Below are positions 8,429 to 16,873 of a DNA stretch of 64,000 nt, one piece after another. The stretch lies in the NCBI GenBank assembly GCA_013178375.1, contig JABLXQ010000003.1, forward strand, positions 124,001 through 188,000, given 5' to 3'. Under the pieces are notes generated by a model that saw only the letters and a list, made by a program, of their open reading frames with translations, was not told where the DNA came from and made no database searches. The DNA comes from Gammaproteobacteria bacterium (lineage in GTDB: Bacteria > Pseudomonadota > Gammaproteobacteria > Pseudomonadales > Ketobacteraceae). Each line of letters begins with the position of its first letter. The first letter of the stretch is position 1. Made by a program: the position numbers and the translations under genes.

Positions 8429-9391
8429 GTCGTCGTGTCGCTCAGCCAGGTTGCCGAATACGAACAATCCCTGCAGCAGTGGCCCGAGCTGGTTGCCAGC
8501 GGATTGCTGGCGGAACCTGTGATCGAATCCCTGTCACTGCCCCTGTTTGCACAGCAGGATGTGCGTGTCGATATGTTGCGCGCCGACCTTCTGCATCCGC
8601 TCATTTCCGGCAATAAATGGTTCAAGCTCAAATACAATCTGCTGCAGGCGCGAGAGCAGGGTTGCCGGACGCTGCTGTCGTTTGGCGGTGCCTGGTCCAA
8701 TCATCTGCATGCGGTGGCGTTTTCGGCACAACAGGTGGGCATGCGCAGTGTCGGTATCGTGCGCGGCGACGAGCTGAATGCCAATTCCAACCCGATGCTG
8801 CAGGAAGCGCAGCAGTGGGGCATGCAGCTGGAATTCGTGTCGCGGCAGTGTTATCGCGAATGGACGCGGGATGGCGGACCAGCCGCGGATGCGCTCACTT
8901 GGGTAATTCCCGAAGGTGGTGACAATCCGCTGGGAGTGCTGGGGTGCATGAGTCTGGTTCCGCGCGCCGTGTATGCCGATTATGATCAGGTCTGGCTGGC
9001 GCTGGGCACGGGTTGCACGCTGGCGGGCGTGCGACTGTCGTTGCCGCCGGACGTGAAGGTGTGCGGTGTGTCGGTGCTGGCGGGCGACTGGCCCCGGCAG
9101 CAGATGCAGCAACGCCTGCAGCAGTGGAATTGGCACGAACCGGCGAACTGGGACGTGCTGACGCAGTATCATGCCGGTGGTTACGGCCGCGTGCCGGCGT
9201 CGCTGTTGAGTTTTGTCGCGGAATTTGGTGACAATACCGGCGTGCCGCTGGACCCTGTCTATACCGGTAAAGCCATGCAGGCATTATGCGACCAGGTGCA
9301 GCGTGGCATTGTTTCTGCTGGCACTCGCGTGCTGTTCATTCATACCGGCGGTCTGCAAGGCGCGCGCGGTTTTTCATCCTCCACAGGATAA
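8423..9391 (+). CDS. PLP-dependent ACC deaminase / D-cysteine desulfhydrase family enzyme
   Basis: A 322-residue protein if started at GTG 8423 (MSVVVSLSQVAEYEQ); a GTG at 8384 would add 13 Cys- and Pro-rich residues encoded by the GTGAGT repeat. The fold-type II PLP motif is clear: the Schiff-base lysine region LISGNKWFKLKYNL, then SFGGAWSNHLHA. LALGTGCTLAGV in the middle is the phosphate-binding loop. Family members open 1-aminocyclopropane-1-carboxylate or release sulfide from D-cysteine; sequence alone does not separate these, and D-cysteine desulfhydrase-like activity is more usual in such bacteria. It ends 7 bases before nadK and is probably cotranscribed with it. Confidence 0.82.
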   Translation: MSVVVSLSQVAEYEQSLQQWPELVASGLLAEPVIESLSLPLFAQQDVRVDMLRADLLHPLISGNKWFKLKYNLLQAREQGCRTLLSFGGAWSNHLHAVAFSAQQVGMRSVGIVRGDELNANSNPMLQEAQQWGMQLEFVSRQCYREWTRDGGPAADALTWVIPEGGDNPLGVLGCMSLVPRAVYADYDQVWLALGTGCTLAGVRLSLPPDVKVCGVSVLAGDWPRQQMQQRLQQWNWHEPANWDVLTQYHAGGYGRVPASLLSFVAEFGDNTGVPLDPVYTGKAMQALCDQVQRGIVSAGTRVLFIHTGGLQGARGFSSSTG

Positions 9392-9398
9392 GTTGGCA

Positions 9399-10283
9399 AT
9401 GGCAGACAAAGATTCCTTTCGCAATATTGGTTTGATCGCCCGGCCTGGCAGTCCGCAGGTGGTGGACACGCTGCAGACCATCATCGCGTTTCTGGATGGT
9501 CGCAACATCAAGGTGATGCTCGACGAAGATATGAAGGACATGATGCCGCTCGACGGTCATCAGCGCGGAAATCGCAAGATGATCGGCACCACCTGCGATC
9601 TGGTGATTGTGGTGGGCGGTGATGGTTGCCTGCTGGGTGCGGCGCGGGATCTGGCCCGTTACAAGGTGCCGCTGCTGGGGGTAAACCGGGGCCGGCTGGG
9701 ATTTCTCACCGATATACTGCCCAGCGAGGTGGAAGATCGCATCAGCGAAGTGCTGGACGGCGAGTACACCACCGAATACCGCTTTCTGTTGGAAGCCCAG
9801 ATCAAGCGCGACGGCAAATTGCTGGGGGATAATTCCGCCCTCAATGACGTGGTGTTCCACTCCGGCAACACGGTGAAGATGCTGGAATTCGAATTATTCG
9901 TGGATGGCGATTTCGTTTATCGCCAGCGCTCCGACGGACTCATTGTGTCGACGCCCACCGGTTCCACCGCGTATGCGCTGTCTGGTGGTGGGCCCATCAT
10001 GCATCCGCGTCTGGATGCGATCGTGATGGTGCCGATGTTTCCGCACACACTGAGCAGCCGGCCGATCGTGATCGACGGCAATAGCGAGATCAAGATTTAC
10101 GTGTCACCTACCAACGAAGTGCATCCGTTGCTGAACTGCGATGGCCAGCGCGGCGCGGTTCTCGATCCGGGCGACTGGGTTTACATCCGCAAGCGTTCCC
10201 ATCCGCTCAAGCTGCTGCATCCCAGCAGTCACAGTTTTTACGAAGCCTGCCGCTCCAAGCTGGGCTGGAGTGAAGTTCTTTGA
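9399..10283 (+). CDS. nadK: NAD kinase
   Basis: A 294-residue protein starting at ATG 9399 with AGGA about 10 bases upstream. An in-frame start at 9213 would fuse 62 unrelated residues read inside the preceding gene. It phosphorylates NAD to NADP with ATP in the cytosol. The diagnostic GGDG motif lies at residues 73-76 (VIVVGGDGCLLGAAR), the NE/D loop is ALNDVVF, and the substrate loop is STPTGSTAYALSGGG. The length fits the family. It overlaps the next gene by 4 bases, so the two are translationally coupled. Confidence 0.95.
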   Translation: MADKDSFRNIGLIARPGSPQVVDTLQTIIAFLDGRNIKVMLDEDMKDMMPLDGHQRGNRKMIGTTCDLVIVVGGDGCLLGAARDLARYKVPLLGVNRGRLGFLTDILPSEVEDRISEVLDGEYTTEYRFLLEAQIKRDGKLLGDNSALNDVVFHSGNTVKMLEFELFVDGDFVYRQRSDGLIVSTPTGSTAYALSGGGPIMHPRLDAIVMVPMFPHTLSSRPIVIDGNSEIKIYVSPTNEVHPLLNCDGQRGAVLDPGDWVYIRKRSHPLKLLHPSSHSFYEACRSKLGWSEVL

Positions 10284-11245
10284 TCATCGACCGCGACGAT
10301 GTGGCCGGTTACGACGTTATCGGCGATGTGCACGGCTGTGCCCGGGCACTGTGCCAGCTGCTGCAGGAACTGGGCTATCAGGAACAGCATGAGGTGTGGC
10401 GGCACCCGGAACGTAAAGCGGTGTTCGTTGGCGATATCATCGATCGCGGCACGCAGATCCGTGACGCCATGCGCCTGGTGCGGCGGATGGTGGAGGCGGG
10501 CAGTGCCTATCTGGCGCTGGGCAATCACGAATACAATGCGGTGGCGTTTGCCTTTGACATTGACGCGCCGGCGGATTGTCCACGCCGGCAGTTCCAGTTG
10601 CGGCTGTTCCGCCATCTGCAGCTGACCCTGCAGGAATACCGTTTTCACGAAGCGGAATGGCGTGACACCCTGGCCTGGCTGCGTCAACAGCCGCTGTGTC
10701 TGGAATTCTCCCATTTTCGCGTGGTGCATGCCTGCTGGGACCCGCTGCGGATCGGGCAGGCCCGCGCGATTCACGATGGCTGCGCACTGCGTGACGAACA
10801 GTTCCTGCTCGACAGTATGCAGCGCGGCACCGAGCCATACCGGGTGGTGGAACGTCTGCTCAAGGGTACCGATCTGCGCTTGCCGGAAGGCATGACATTG
10901 ATCGGTGCTGACGGCATCGAGCGCAACCGCATTCGCACCAAATTCTGGAAAAAAATGCCAGCCACCTATGGCGACGTGCTGTTCCAGCCGGACAAGCTGC
11001 CGGATGAATGGATGCAGCGGGCGCTCAGCGACCGGGACAAGGAACGTCTGCTGCATTATGGCAAGCAGGAAAAGCCGTTGTTCGTGGGACACTACTGGCG
11101 CCGGGGTACACCGAAAGTGATTCGTGACAATATTGCCTGCCTGGATTACAGCGCGGTAAAAAGCGGCCGCCTGGTGGCCTACCGGATGGGCGCGGAAGCG
11201 CGGCTTTACAACGAACAGTTCGCCTGGGTCAGCGCCAGTCTGTGA
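10280..11245 (+). CDS. Metallophosphoesterase (calcineurin-like)
   Basis: A 321-residue protein. It starts at TTG 10280 inside the nadK stop codon (TTGA overlap); a GTG about seven codons later is the other option. All metal-binding signatures are present in order: GDVHG (about residue 14), GDIIDRG (about 51) and GNHEYNAVAF (about 87), with a late GHYWRRG histidine near residue 271. These are the PPP/ApaH-like phosphatase blocks, so a two-metal phosphoesterase is expected. The substrate is unknown. The order nadK then this gene resembles Pseudomonas. Confidence 0.9.
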   Translation: MIIDRDDVAGYDVIGDVHGCARALCQLLQELGYQEQHEVWRHPERKAVFVGDIIDRGTQIRDAMRLVRRMVEAGSAYLALGNHEYNAVAFAFDIDAPADCPRRQFQLRLFRHLQLTLQEYRFHEAEWRDTLAWLRQQPLCLEFSHFRVVHACWDPLRIGQARAIHDGCALRDEQFLLDSMQRGTEPYRVVERLLKGTDLRLPEGMTLIGADGIERNRIRTKFWKKMPATYGDVLFQPDKLPDEWMQRALSDRDKERLLHYGKQEKPLFVGHYWRRGTPKVIRDNIACLDYSAVKSGRLVAYRMGAEARLYNEQFAWVSASL

Positions 11246-11321
11246 CGGCAAACGCGGGAAATGCTCCTACACTTAACCGCACTAAAACAAAACAATACAA
11301 AGCGATAAAAACAGGAATCCG

Positions 11322-11345
11322 ATGAAAGGAATTTCACCCACATGA
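11322..11345 (+). CDS. Seven-codon leader ORF overlapping the EAL gene start
   Basis: ATG at 11322 (MKGISPT, then TGA) has CAGGA about 6 bases upstream. Its stop codon overlaps the ATG of the EAL gene (ATGA at 11342-11345). It probably serves to couple translation rather than make a functional peptide. Confidence 0.35.
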   Translation: MKGISPT

Positions 11346-13042
11346 ATCTGAAGGGGACTGCCGCTTCCTTGCTGCTCTGGCTGCTGCTGATACTGGCGCT
11401 GGTGCTGATGAGCGGCTGGATGCACCAACTGGCCAATCGCACGCCGTCGCACCAGGACGCGCGCCAGATCAATCTCACCCTGCAATACGAAGTGCAGCAG
11501 CTGCAGGATCTGCTGCACTGGGTGGCGACCTTGCCGGCGGAAGAACTGGCCGGGATCGATACCCCTGCCGATCTGCGGTTGATCGTCGACAGCAGTGACG
11601 TGCTGCTGTTTCATGTGAGCTCCGACTGGGAAAAAGAGCGTCAGGCGCTGCTGGTGAGTCTGGTGAATTTTCTCAATCAACCGCTGGAGCAGAATCTGGG
11701 CGTGACCTACTGGCGCGACCAGGTGTTGCTGGTAGCAGTGCATCGTGACGGCGACCGGAAATATCTGGCCGGCATGTTTCTGAATGGCTGGCTGCGCCGG
11801 CTGGTGGATGCCACCGGCATCCAGTTGCGATTGGTGACGGGCGAGATCGTCGATGTGCTGCGCCGCAGCGGCCATGCCGTGCTGCCGTTGCCGGCCATGC
11901 TGGGCAAGCCGGTGTATATCGAAGGCAAGCCGGTGCTGTTGAACGAAGCGATTCCGTTCCGCTGGTGGCTGGCGGTGCCGACGGCTACCGTGGTGGCGGG
12001 TCTGATCGTCTGGTTTTTTCATTACCGTCCGGTCTGGCGCCGTTTGCGTGGCCTGCTACTACAGATGCGCGGCATCATGCAGGGCAGTACCTTCCGCGAG
12101 CGTCTGCAACCCTGCGGCAAGGACGAGATCGGCGAACTTGTCGTGCAGTTCAACAGCCTGCTCAGTTCGCTGGAATACAGTTACAACCTGATGGCGAAAA
12201 CCAATCTGGTGACGACGGAATTGTTGTCGCGGGTGGATGTGGCGCCGGCGTCGCTGCCGCAGCCCACTGATGAGCAGGCGCTGAAACAGTCGCTGGACAT
12301 GGCGTCCCGGCTGAGCGAGGCGCTGCAACGTAATGCCATCGAGCTCTATCTGCAGCCGGTGTTCGGGCGTGATCGTACCACCGTCACCGGCTACGAGGCG
12401 CTGAGCCGCTGGATGGACCCGGAACTGGGCATGGTCATGCCGCTGGAATATCTGGCGGTGGCGGAAAAGGCCGGGCTCACTGAACCCCTCACTGAACTCA
12501 TGCTGCACCAGACGTTCGACCTGCTGCGTCGCCTGTCCGGTAAAAGCGAGCAATCCCGGATCGTGTCGCTCAATCTGAGCGCGGCCCAGCTGTTTGCGCC
12601 AGGGCTGATGCAGTTCCTGGAACTGTGCGAAAAGGAAGACCGCAAGCTGTTCGCGCGTCTGGAGCTGGAGGTGAAGGAATCCACATTGACCCGGGATTTC
12701 GACCTGGCGGCGGTGATCGTGGGGCGGTTGCGGGAACTGGGCATTGGTGTCTGCATCGACGATTTCGGACTCAGCCGCTATTCATTGATGTATCTGCAGA
12801 AGCTGCCGGTCACTGCCATCAAGCTGGCGCGGGTGTTCAGCGAGCGCATTTCCCGCGAACCCCGCGAAGTGGCCTTCATCGAGGGCGTGGCCCGCTTTGC
12901 CGGTGGTCTGGGGGTACGGGTGATCGTCAAGAATCTGGAAAACGAGCAGCAGCTGCTGAGCCTGCGGCCTGACCTTCCCGTGGAATATCAGGGGCTTGCC
13001 CTGGGCGGTCCGATGCCGGAAGCGGACGTGATCCGGCGTTGA
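11342..13042 (+). CDS. LapD-like membrane protein with HAMP and degenerate EAL domain
   Basis: A 566-residue protein with a TM helix at 7-25, a periplasmic part of about 180 residues resembling the LapD/MoxY N-terminal domain, a second TM helix near 215-235, a HAMP-like linker, and an EAL domain from about 320. EAL residues kept are Glu352 (GYEALSRW), Glu446 (LEVKES), Asp473-Asp474 (DDFG) and Lys494. The usual EGVE loop reads VKNLEN, with Lys530 where the family has Glu, and the loop after Lys494 lacks its Asp. This suggests a c-di-GMP binding receptor rather than an active phosphodiesterase. There is no GGDEF domain. The partner protease and adhesin of a LapD system are not in the window. 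Confidence 0.82.
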   Translation: MNLKGTAASLLLWLLLILALVLMSGWMHQLANRTPSHQDARQINLTLQYEVQQLQDLLHWVATLPAEELAGIDTPADLRLIVDSSDVLLFHVSSDWEKERQALLVSLVNFLNQPLEQNLGVTYWRDQVLLVAVHRDGDRKYLAGMFLNGWLRRLVDATGIQLRLVTGEIVDVLRRSGHAVLPLPAMLGKPVYIEGKPVLLNEAIPFRWWLAVPTATVVAGLIVWFFHYRPVWRRLRGLLLQMRGIMQGSTFRERLQPCGKDEIGELVVQFNSLLSSLEYSYNLMAKTNLVTTELLSRVDVAPASLPQPTDEQALKQSLDMASRLSEALQRNAIELYLQPVFGRDRTTVTGYEALSRWMDPELGMVMPLEYLAVAEKAGLTEPLTELMLHQTFDLLRRLSGKSEQSRIVSLNLSAAQLFAPGLMQFLELCEKEDRKLFARLELEVKESTLTRDFDLAAVIVGRLRELGIGVCIDDFGLSRYSLMYLQKLPVTAIKLARVFSERISREPREVAFIEGVARFAGGLGVRVIVKNLENEQQLLSLRPDLPVEYQGLALGGPMPEADVIRR

Positions 13043-13105
13043 GTGCCGCCTCAACCCGGCGCGGCATCGATGGTATACTGCGCGCCTCTGCCAGCGGAGC
13101 CCATC

Positions 13106-13399
13106 ATGACCCTCGACGAACTCATTGCCTCCATCACCCCGGAAACCTATGCCAACCTGCAGCGTGCCGTTGAACTGGGCAAATGGCCCGACGGCACCCG
13201 CCTGACCCCGGAGCAGCGCGCCAACTGCATGCAGGCCGTGATCGCCTACGGCGAGCGCAATCTGTCGGCAGAGGAAAGGGTCGGCTACATCGATCGGGGA
13301 GTGAAGGAGGAAGGGGAAGTGTGTGGCGATGATCATTCCCACGCGGATGCCCACGATCATGCCCACGGGCAGGAAAAGCCGGTCAAATTTCTGAATTGA
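13106..13399 (+). CDS. DUF1315 (YeaC-like) protein
   Basis: A 97-residue protein. ATG 13106 (MTLDELIASITPETYANLQR) is chosen because family members begin there; the longer GTG reading from 13043 adds 21 unconserved residues. The conserved core includes GKWPDGTRLTPEQRANCMQA and the ending YGERNL. The C-terminal tail is His- and Asp-rich (DDHSHADAHDHAHGQ) and could bind divalent metals. The family has no known function. It follows the EAL gene and precedes pepN, as in Pseudomonas. Confidence 0.85.
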   Translation: MTLDELIASITPETYANLQRAVELGKWPDGTRLTPEQRANCMQAVIAYGERNLSAEERVGYIDRGVKEEGEVCGDDHSHADAHDHAHGQEKPVKFLN

Positions 13400-13444
13400 T
13401 TATCGCAGTGGTGCGCGCAGGCCGTTGCGTTCAGGCTGCGTAAT

Positions 13445-13897
13445 TTACCAGCGCGCCTGATTCCACATGTGCGGGTTCGCCCAGTACTTGGGATTGAGCC
13501 AGTCCGGCACCTGCTTGTAGGTGCGCAGATCGTAGCCGTAATACACCTGGGTGCCAGCCCCTGTTTCCGTCACCGCCCGCCGCCGCATGGCCAGAGCCAG
13601 AAAATCCGCATCCTGCCAGTCCTTGTGTGCTTCCGGCGGCCATTCCACCAGCACCCGGCTGGCCAGCAGATCCCGCGCCTTGGCGATCAGCGCCAGCAAC
13701 CGCATTTTCGTTTGGGCAAAACAGCTGGCATCAATGAACACCAGATCGAAACGCTGCTGAAAATCGTCCTCTAGCACCGTGTCCATTGGCTGGCATGAGT
13801 CGTCGCAATCTTCGCCGCCGGCAGCCGACACCCACAGCACCTGCTGCAACTGTTCCTGATCGATAATGGCTTGAAGTGGCAGGGGATATTTCGGCAT
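13445..13897 (-). CDS. Conserved hypothetical protein, possibly DUF6231
   Basis: A 150-residue protein, MPKYPLPLQAIIDQEQLQQV at the start. The segment FDLVFIDASCFAQTKMRLLALIA followed by SRVLVEWPP reads like the second half of a Rossmann-type domain, but no SAM-binding glycine loop is present. I associate this protein and its position beside pepN with Pseudomonas genomes, where it is a hypothetical protein; the DUF6231 name is from memory and should be checked. It is divergent from pepN, with about 110 bases between. Confidence 0.6.
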   Translation of the reverse strand: MPKYPLPLQAIIDQEQLQQVLWVSAAGGEDCDDSCQPMDTVLEDDFQQRFDLVFIDASCFAQTKMRLLALIAKARDLLASRVLVEWPPEAHKDWQDADFLALAMRRRAVTETGAGTQVYYGYDLRTYKQVPDWLNPKYWANPHMWNQARW

Positions 13898-14008
13898 AAG
13901 GTCATATTTGCGTAAGCGGCTGGGGCTGGGACATACTGCGTGACATTGTCGTTTTACACAAGTTGCCCTTTTCCAAAAGCATCCGCATCATCTCAGCAGG
14001 AATTCGTC

Positions 14009-16663
14009 ATGAGAGAAAACAACGCGCCCCGCACCATCCGTCTTGCCGACTACCGTCCGCCCAACTACCTGATCGACACCACCGACCTGAACGTGCGCAT
14101 TCAGCCGGGCCACACCGATGTCACCGCCACCATCGCCTTTTATGCCAACCCCGCCGTGGCCGATGCCGCCGGCAAACCGCTGGAGCTGATGGGCGCCAAT
14201 CTTGAACTGCGTGGCCTGCAACTGGATGGCCGCGCGCTGACACCGGCCGAGTATGATGTGCAGGAAGAACGCCTGGTGATTCCGCAGGTGCCGGCGCGCT
14301 TTGTTCTCACCATCGATACCCGCATCGATCCCCAGGCCAACACGTCGCTGGAGGGGCTGTACCTGTCGAAAGGCATGTACTGTACCCAGTGCGAGGCGGA
14401 AGGTTTCCGCAAGATCACCTATTATCTGGACCGCCCGGATGTGATGGCGAAATTCCGCACCCGTATCGAGGCCGATAAAAAAACCTGTCCGATCCTGCTG
14501 TCGAACGGCAACCCGGTGCAGCGCGGCGAACTGGAAAATGGCCGCCATTTCGTAGTGTGGGAAGATCCGTTCAAAAAGCCCTGCTACCTGTTCGCGCTGG
14601 TGGCCGGTGATCTGGCGGTGGTGGAAGGCACTTTTACCACCTGCTCCGGTCGCGAGGTGCTGCTGCAGATTTTTGTCGAGCCCCACGATCTGGACAAATG
14701 CGATCACGCCATGGTGTCGCTGCAGAAATCCATGCGCTGGGACGAAGAAGTGTACGGTCGCGAATATGATCTGGATATCTACATGATCGTGGCGGTGTCG
14801 CACTTCAATATGGGCGCGATGGAAAACAAGGGCCTGAATATTTTCAACACCTCCTGCGTGCTGGCCAGCGCCGCCACCACCACCGACGCCGGGTTCCAGC
14901 GGGTGGAGAGCGTGATTGCTCACGAATATTTTCACAACTGGAGCGGCAACCGCGTCACCTGCCGTGACTGGTTCCAGCTCAGCCTGAAAGAAGGCTTCAC
15001 CGTGTTCCGCGACCAGGAATTTTCCGCCGACGTGGGATCGCGCACAGTGAACCGCATCGACGACGTGGCCATGCTGAAGACCGTGCAGTTCGCCGAGGAT
15101 TCCGGCCCCATGGCTCACCCGGTGCGGCCCGACAGCTATATCGAGATCAACAATTTCTACACTACCACCGTGTACGAAAAGGGCGCGGAAGTGGTGCGCA
15201 TGATTCGTCAGCTGGTAGGTCCGCAGGGTTTCCGTAAAGGCACCGATCTGTATTTTTCCCGCCACGACGGCCAGGCGGTGACCTGCGACAATTTCGTGAA
15301 AGCGATGGAAGAGGCCAACGGCATCGATCTGAGCCAGTTCAAACTCTGGTATTCCCAGGCGGGCACGCCGAAACTCAAGGCCAGCGGCAAATACGACAGT
15401 GCCAACGGCTGGTACGAACTGACACTGGAACAGAACACGCCGCCCACACCGGGCCAGCCGGAGAAAAAGCCGCTGCACATTCCGGTGGCGATTGGTCTGC
15501 TGGATGCGATTGGCCGTGATATGCCGCTGCAACTGACCGACGGCACGCAACTGAATTCCGCCAACCCGGTGCTGGAACTGAAACAGGCTTCGCAGAAATT
15601 CACCTTCGTGAATGTGAAACAGAAGCCGGTGCCGTCGATCCTGCGTGGCTTTACCGCGCCGGTGAAACTGGAATGCGAACTGGGCCGCGACGAGCTGGCG
15701 TTCCTGATGTCCCACGACAGTGACGGCTTCAACCGCTGGGATGCCAGCCAGCAATTATCGGTACAGGTGCTGTGTGATCGCATCGCGGCCTATAACCAGG
15801 ACGCCCAGCCCAAACTCGATCCGCAGTTGCTGCAGGCATTTTCGCGCCTGCTGGCGGATGAGTCGCTGGATCAGGCCATGGTGGCGCGCATGTTCGAGCT
15901 GCCGTCGGAACTGTACCTGGCGGAATTGCTGCCGCGTCCGGTGGATGTGGATGGCATTCACCACGCCCGCCAGGGTCTGCGCAAGGCACTGGCGGAGGCG
16001 TTGCGGCCCGCGCTGCTGGACGTGTACGAGCGCACCACACTGCACAGTGTCTATGAATATTCCGACGCGGCGGTGGCCAAACGCAGCCTGCACAACACCT
16101 GCCTTGGCTACCTGATGACGCTGGAAGATGACGAGGTGACGCAGCTCTGCCTGCGCCAGTACGAACAGGCCAACAACATGACGGACCAGCTGGCAGCGTT
16201 TCGTGGCCTGGTGCATTCCAACCGCGCCGAGAAACATGCCGTCATCGATAATTTTTACCAGCGCTGGCAGCGTGAAGCCCTGGTGGTGGACCAGTGGTTT
16301 ACCGCGCAGGCCGTGGCGCCGCAGCCCGACGCGCTGGAACAGGTGGAAAAGCTGCTGCAACATCCCGCGTTCGAACTCACCAATCCCAACAAGGTGCGTG
16401 CGCTGATCGGTTCCTTCTGCAACGCCAACCCGGTGAACTTCCATCGCCGCGATGGCGAGGGTTATCGCTTCCTGGCGGACCGCATCATCGAACTCAACAC
16501 GCTAAATCCGCAGATTGCCTCGCGCATGTCCACGTTGCTGACGCGTTGGGCCAACTACGACGCCACCCGCGCCGAGAAAATCCGCCAGCAGCTGCAGCGC
16601 ATCAAGGCCGAGCCGCTGTCGCCGGATGTGTATGAGGTGATCACCAAGGCGCTGGGCCAGTAA
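14009..16663 (+). CDS. pepN: Aminopeptidase N
   Basis: An 884-residue M1 zinc aminopeptidase that removes N-terminal residues from peptides in the cytosol. ATG 14009 (MRENNAPRTIRL) has CAGGAA upstream; a TTG at 13940 would add 23 residues. Motifs: the exopeptidase GAMEN at 269-273 and the zinc site HEYFH at 305-309 with the third ligand Glu328 in LKEGF, spaced as in E. coli PepN. The DUF3458-type C-terminal half continues to the end. The length is close to the E. coli protein (about 870). It is monocistronic, with a long hairpin after the stop. Confidence 0.96.
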   Translation: MRENNAPRTIRLADYRPPNYLIDTTDLNVRIQPGHTDVTATIAFYANPAVADAAGKPLELMGANLELRGLQLDGRALTPAEYDVQEERLVIPQVPARFVLTIDTRIDPQANTSLEGLYLSKGMYCTQCEAEGFRKITYYLDRPDVMAKFRTRIEADKKTCPILLSNGNPVQRGELENGRHFVVWEDPFKKPCYLFALVAGDLAVVEGTFTTCSGREVLLQIFVEPHDLDKCDHAMVSLQKSMRWDEEVYGREYDLDIYMIVAVSHFNMGAMENKGLNIFNTSCVLASAATTTDAGFQRVESVIAHEYFHNWSGNRVTCRDWFQLSLKEGFTVFRDQEFSADVGSRTVNRIDDVAMLKTVQFAEDSGPMAHPVRPDSYIEINNFYTTTVYEKGAEVVRMIRQLVGPQGFRKGTDLYFSRHDGQAVTCDNFVKAMEEANGIDLSQFKLWYSQAGTPKLKASGKYDSANGWYELTLEQNTPPTPGQPEKKPLHIPVAIGLLDAIGRDMPLQLTDGTQLNSANPVLELKQASQKFTFVNVKQKPVPSILRGFTAPVKLECELGRDELAFLMSHDSDGFNRWDASQQLSVQVLCDRIAAYNQDAQPKLDPQLLQAFSRLLADESLDQAMVARMFELPSELYLAELLPRPVDVDGIHHARQGLRKALAEALRPALLDVYERTTLHSVYEYSDAAVAKRSLHNTCLGYLMTLEDDEVTQLCLRQYEQANNMTDQLAAFRGLVHSNRAEKHAVIDNFYQRWQREALVVDQWFTAQAVAPQPDALEQVEKLLQHPAFELTNPNKVRALIGSFCNANPVNFHRRDGEGYRFLADRIIELNTLNPQIASRMSTLLTRWANYDATRAEKIRQQLQRIKAEPLSPDVYEVITKALGQ

Positions 16664-16684
16664 CCTTCATCCTTGCCCAAAAAT

Positions 16685-16718
16685 CCCGCCGTGCCCGCTG
16701 CCATCGGGGCGCGGCGGG
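16685..16718 (+). terminator. GC-rich hairpin after pepN
   Basis: CCCGCCG (16685-16691) pairs with CGGCGGG (16712-16718), then a T/G opposition, then GCCC (16693-16696) with GGGC (16707-16710), with a loop of 10. It starts 21 bases after the pepN stop. Only a short T-containing tail follows, so it may stop transcription weakly or protect the mRNA end. Confidence 0.6.
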
Positions 16719-16873
16719 CCCGTCTAAATTTCCCCGTTCTTAGCAGTATTCGGTATTTGTGGGGCGAGGTCGCTTTCGCTACCGTATGCGTCTTTTTTGG
16801 CCGGCTGGTGTTTTACGTTTTTCGCGCTTAACTGTTTAATCGTGCATGGTTTTTTTGGCGCGTGAGGATACCA

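Noticed and set aside
9213-9398. N-terminal extension of NAD kinase
   Set aside because: These 62 codons overlap the end of the PLP-enzyme gene in another frame, and NAD kinases start at the ATG 9399 region.
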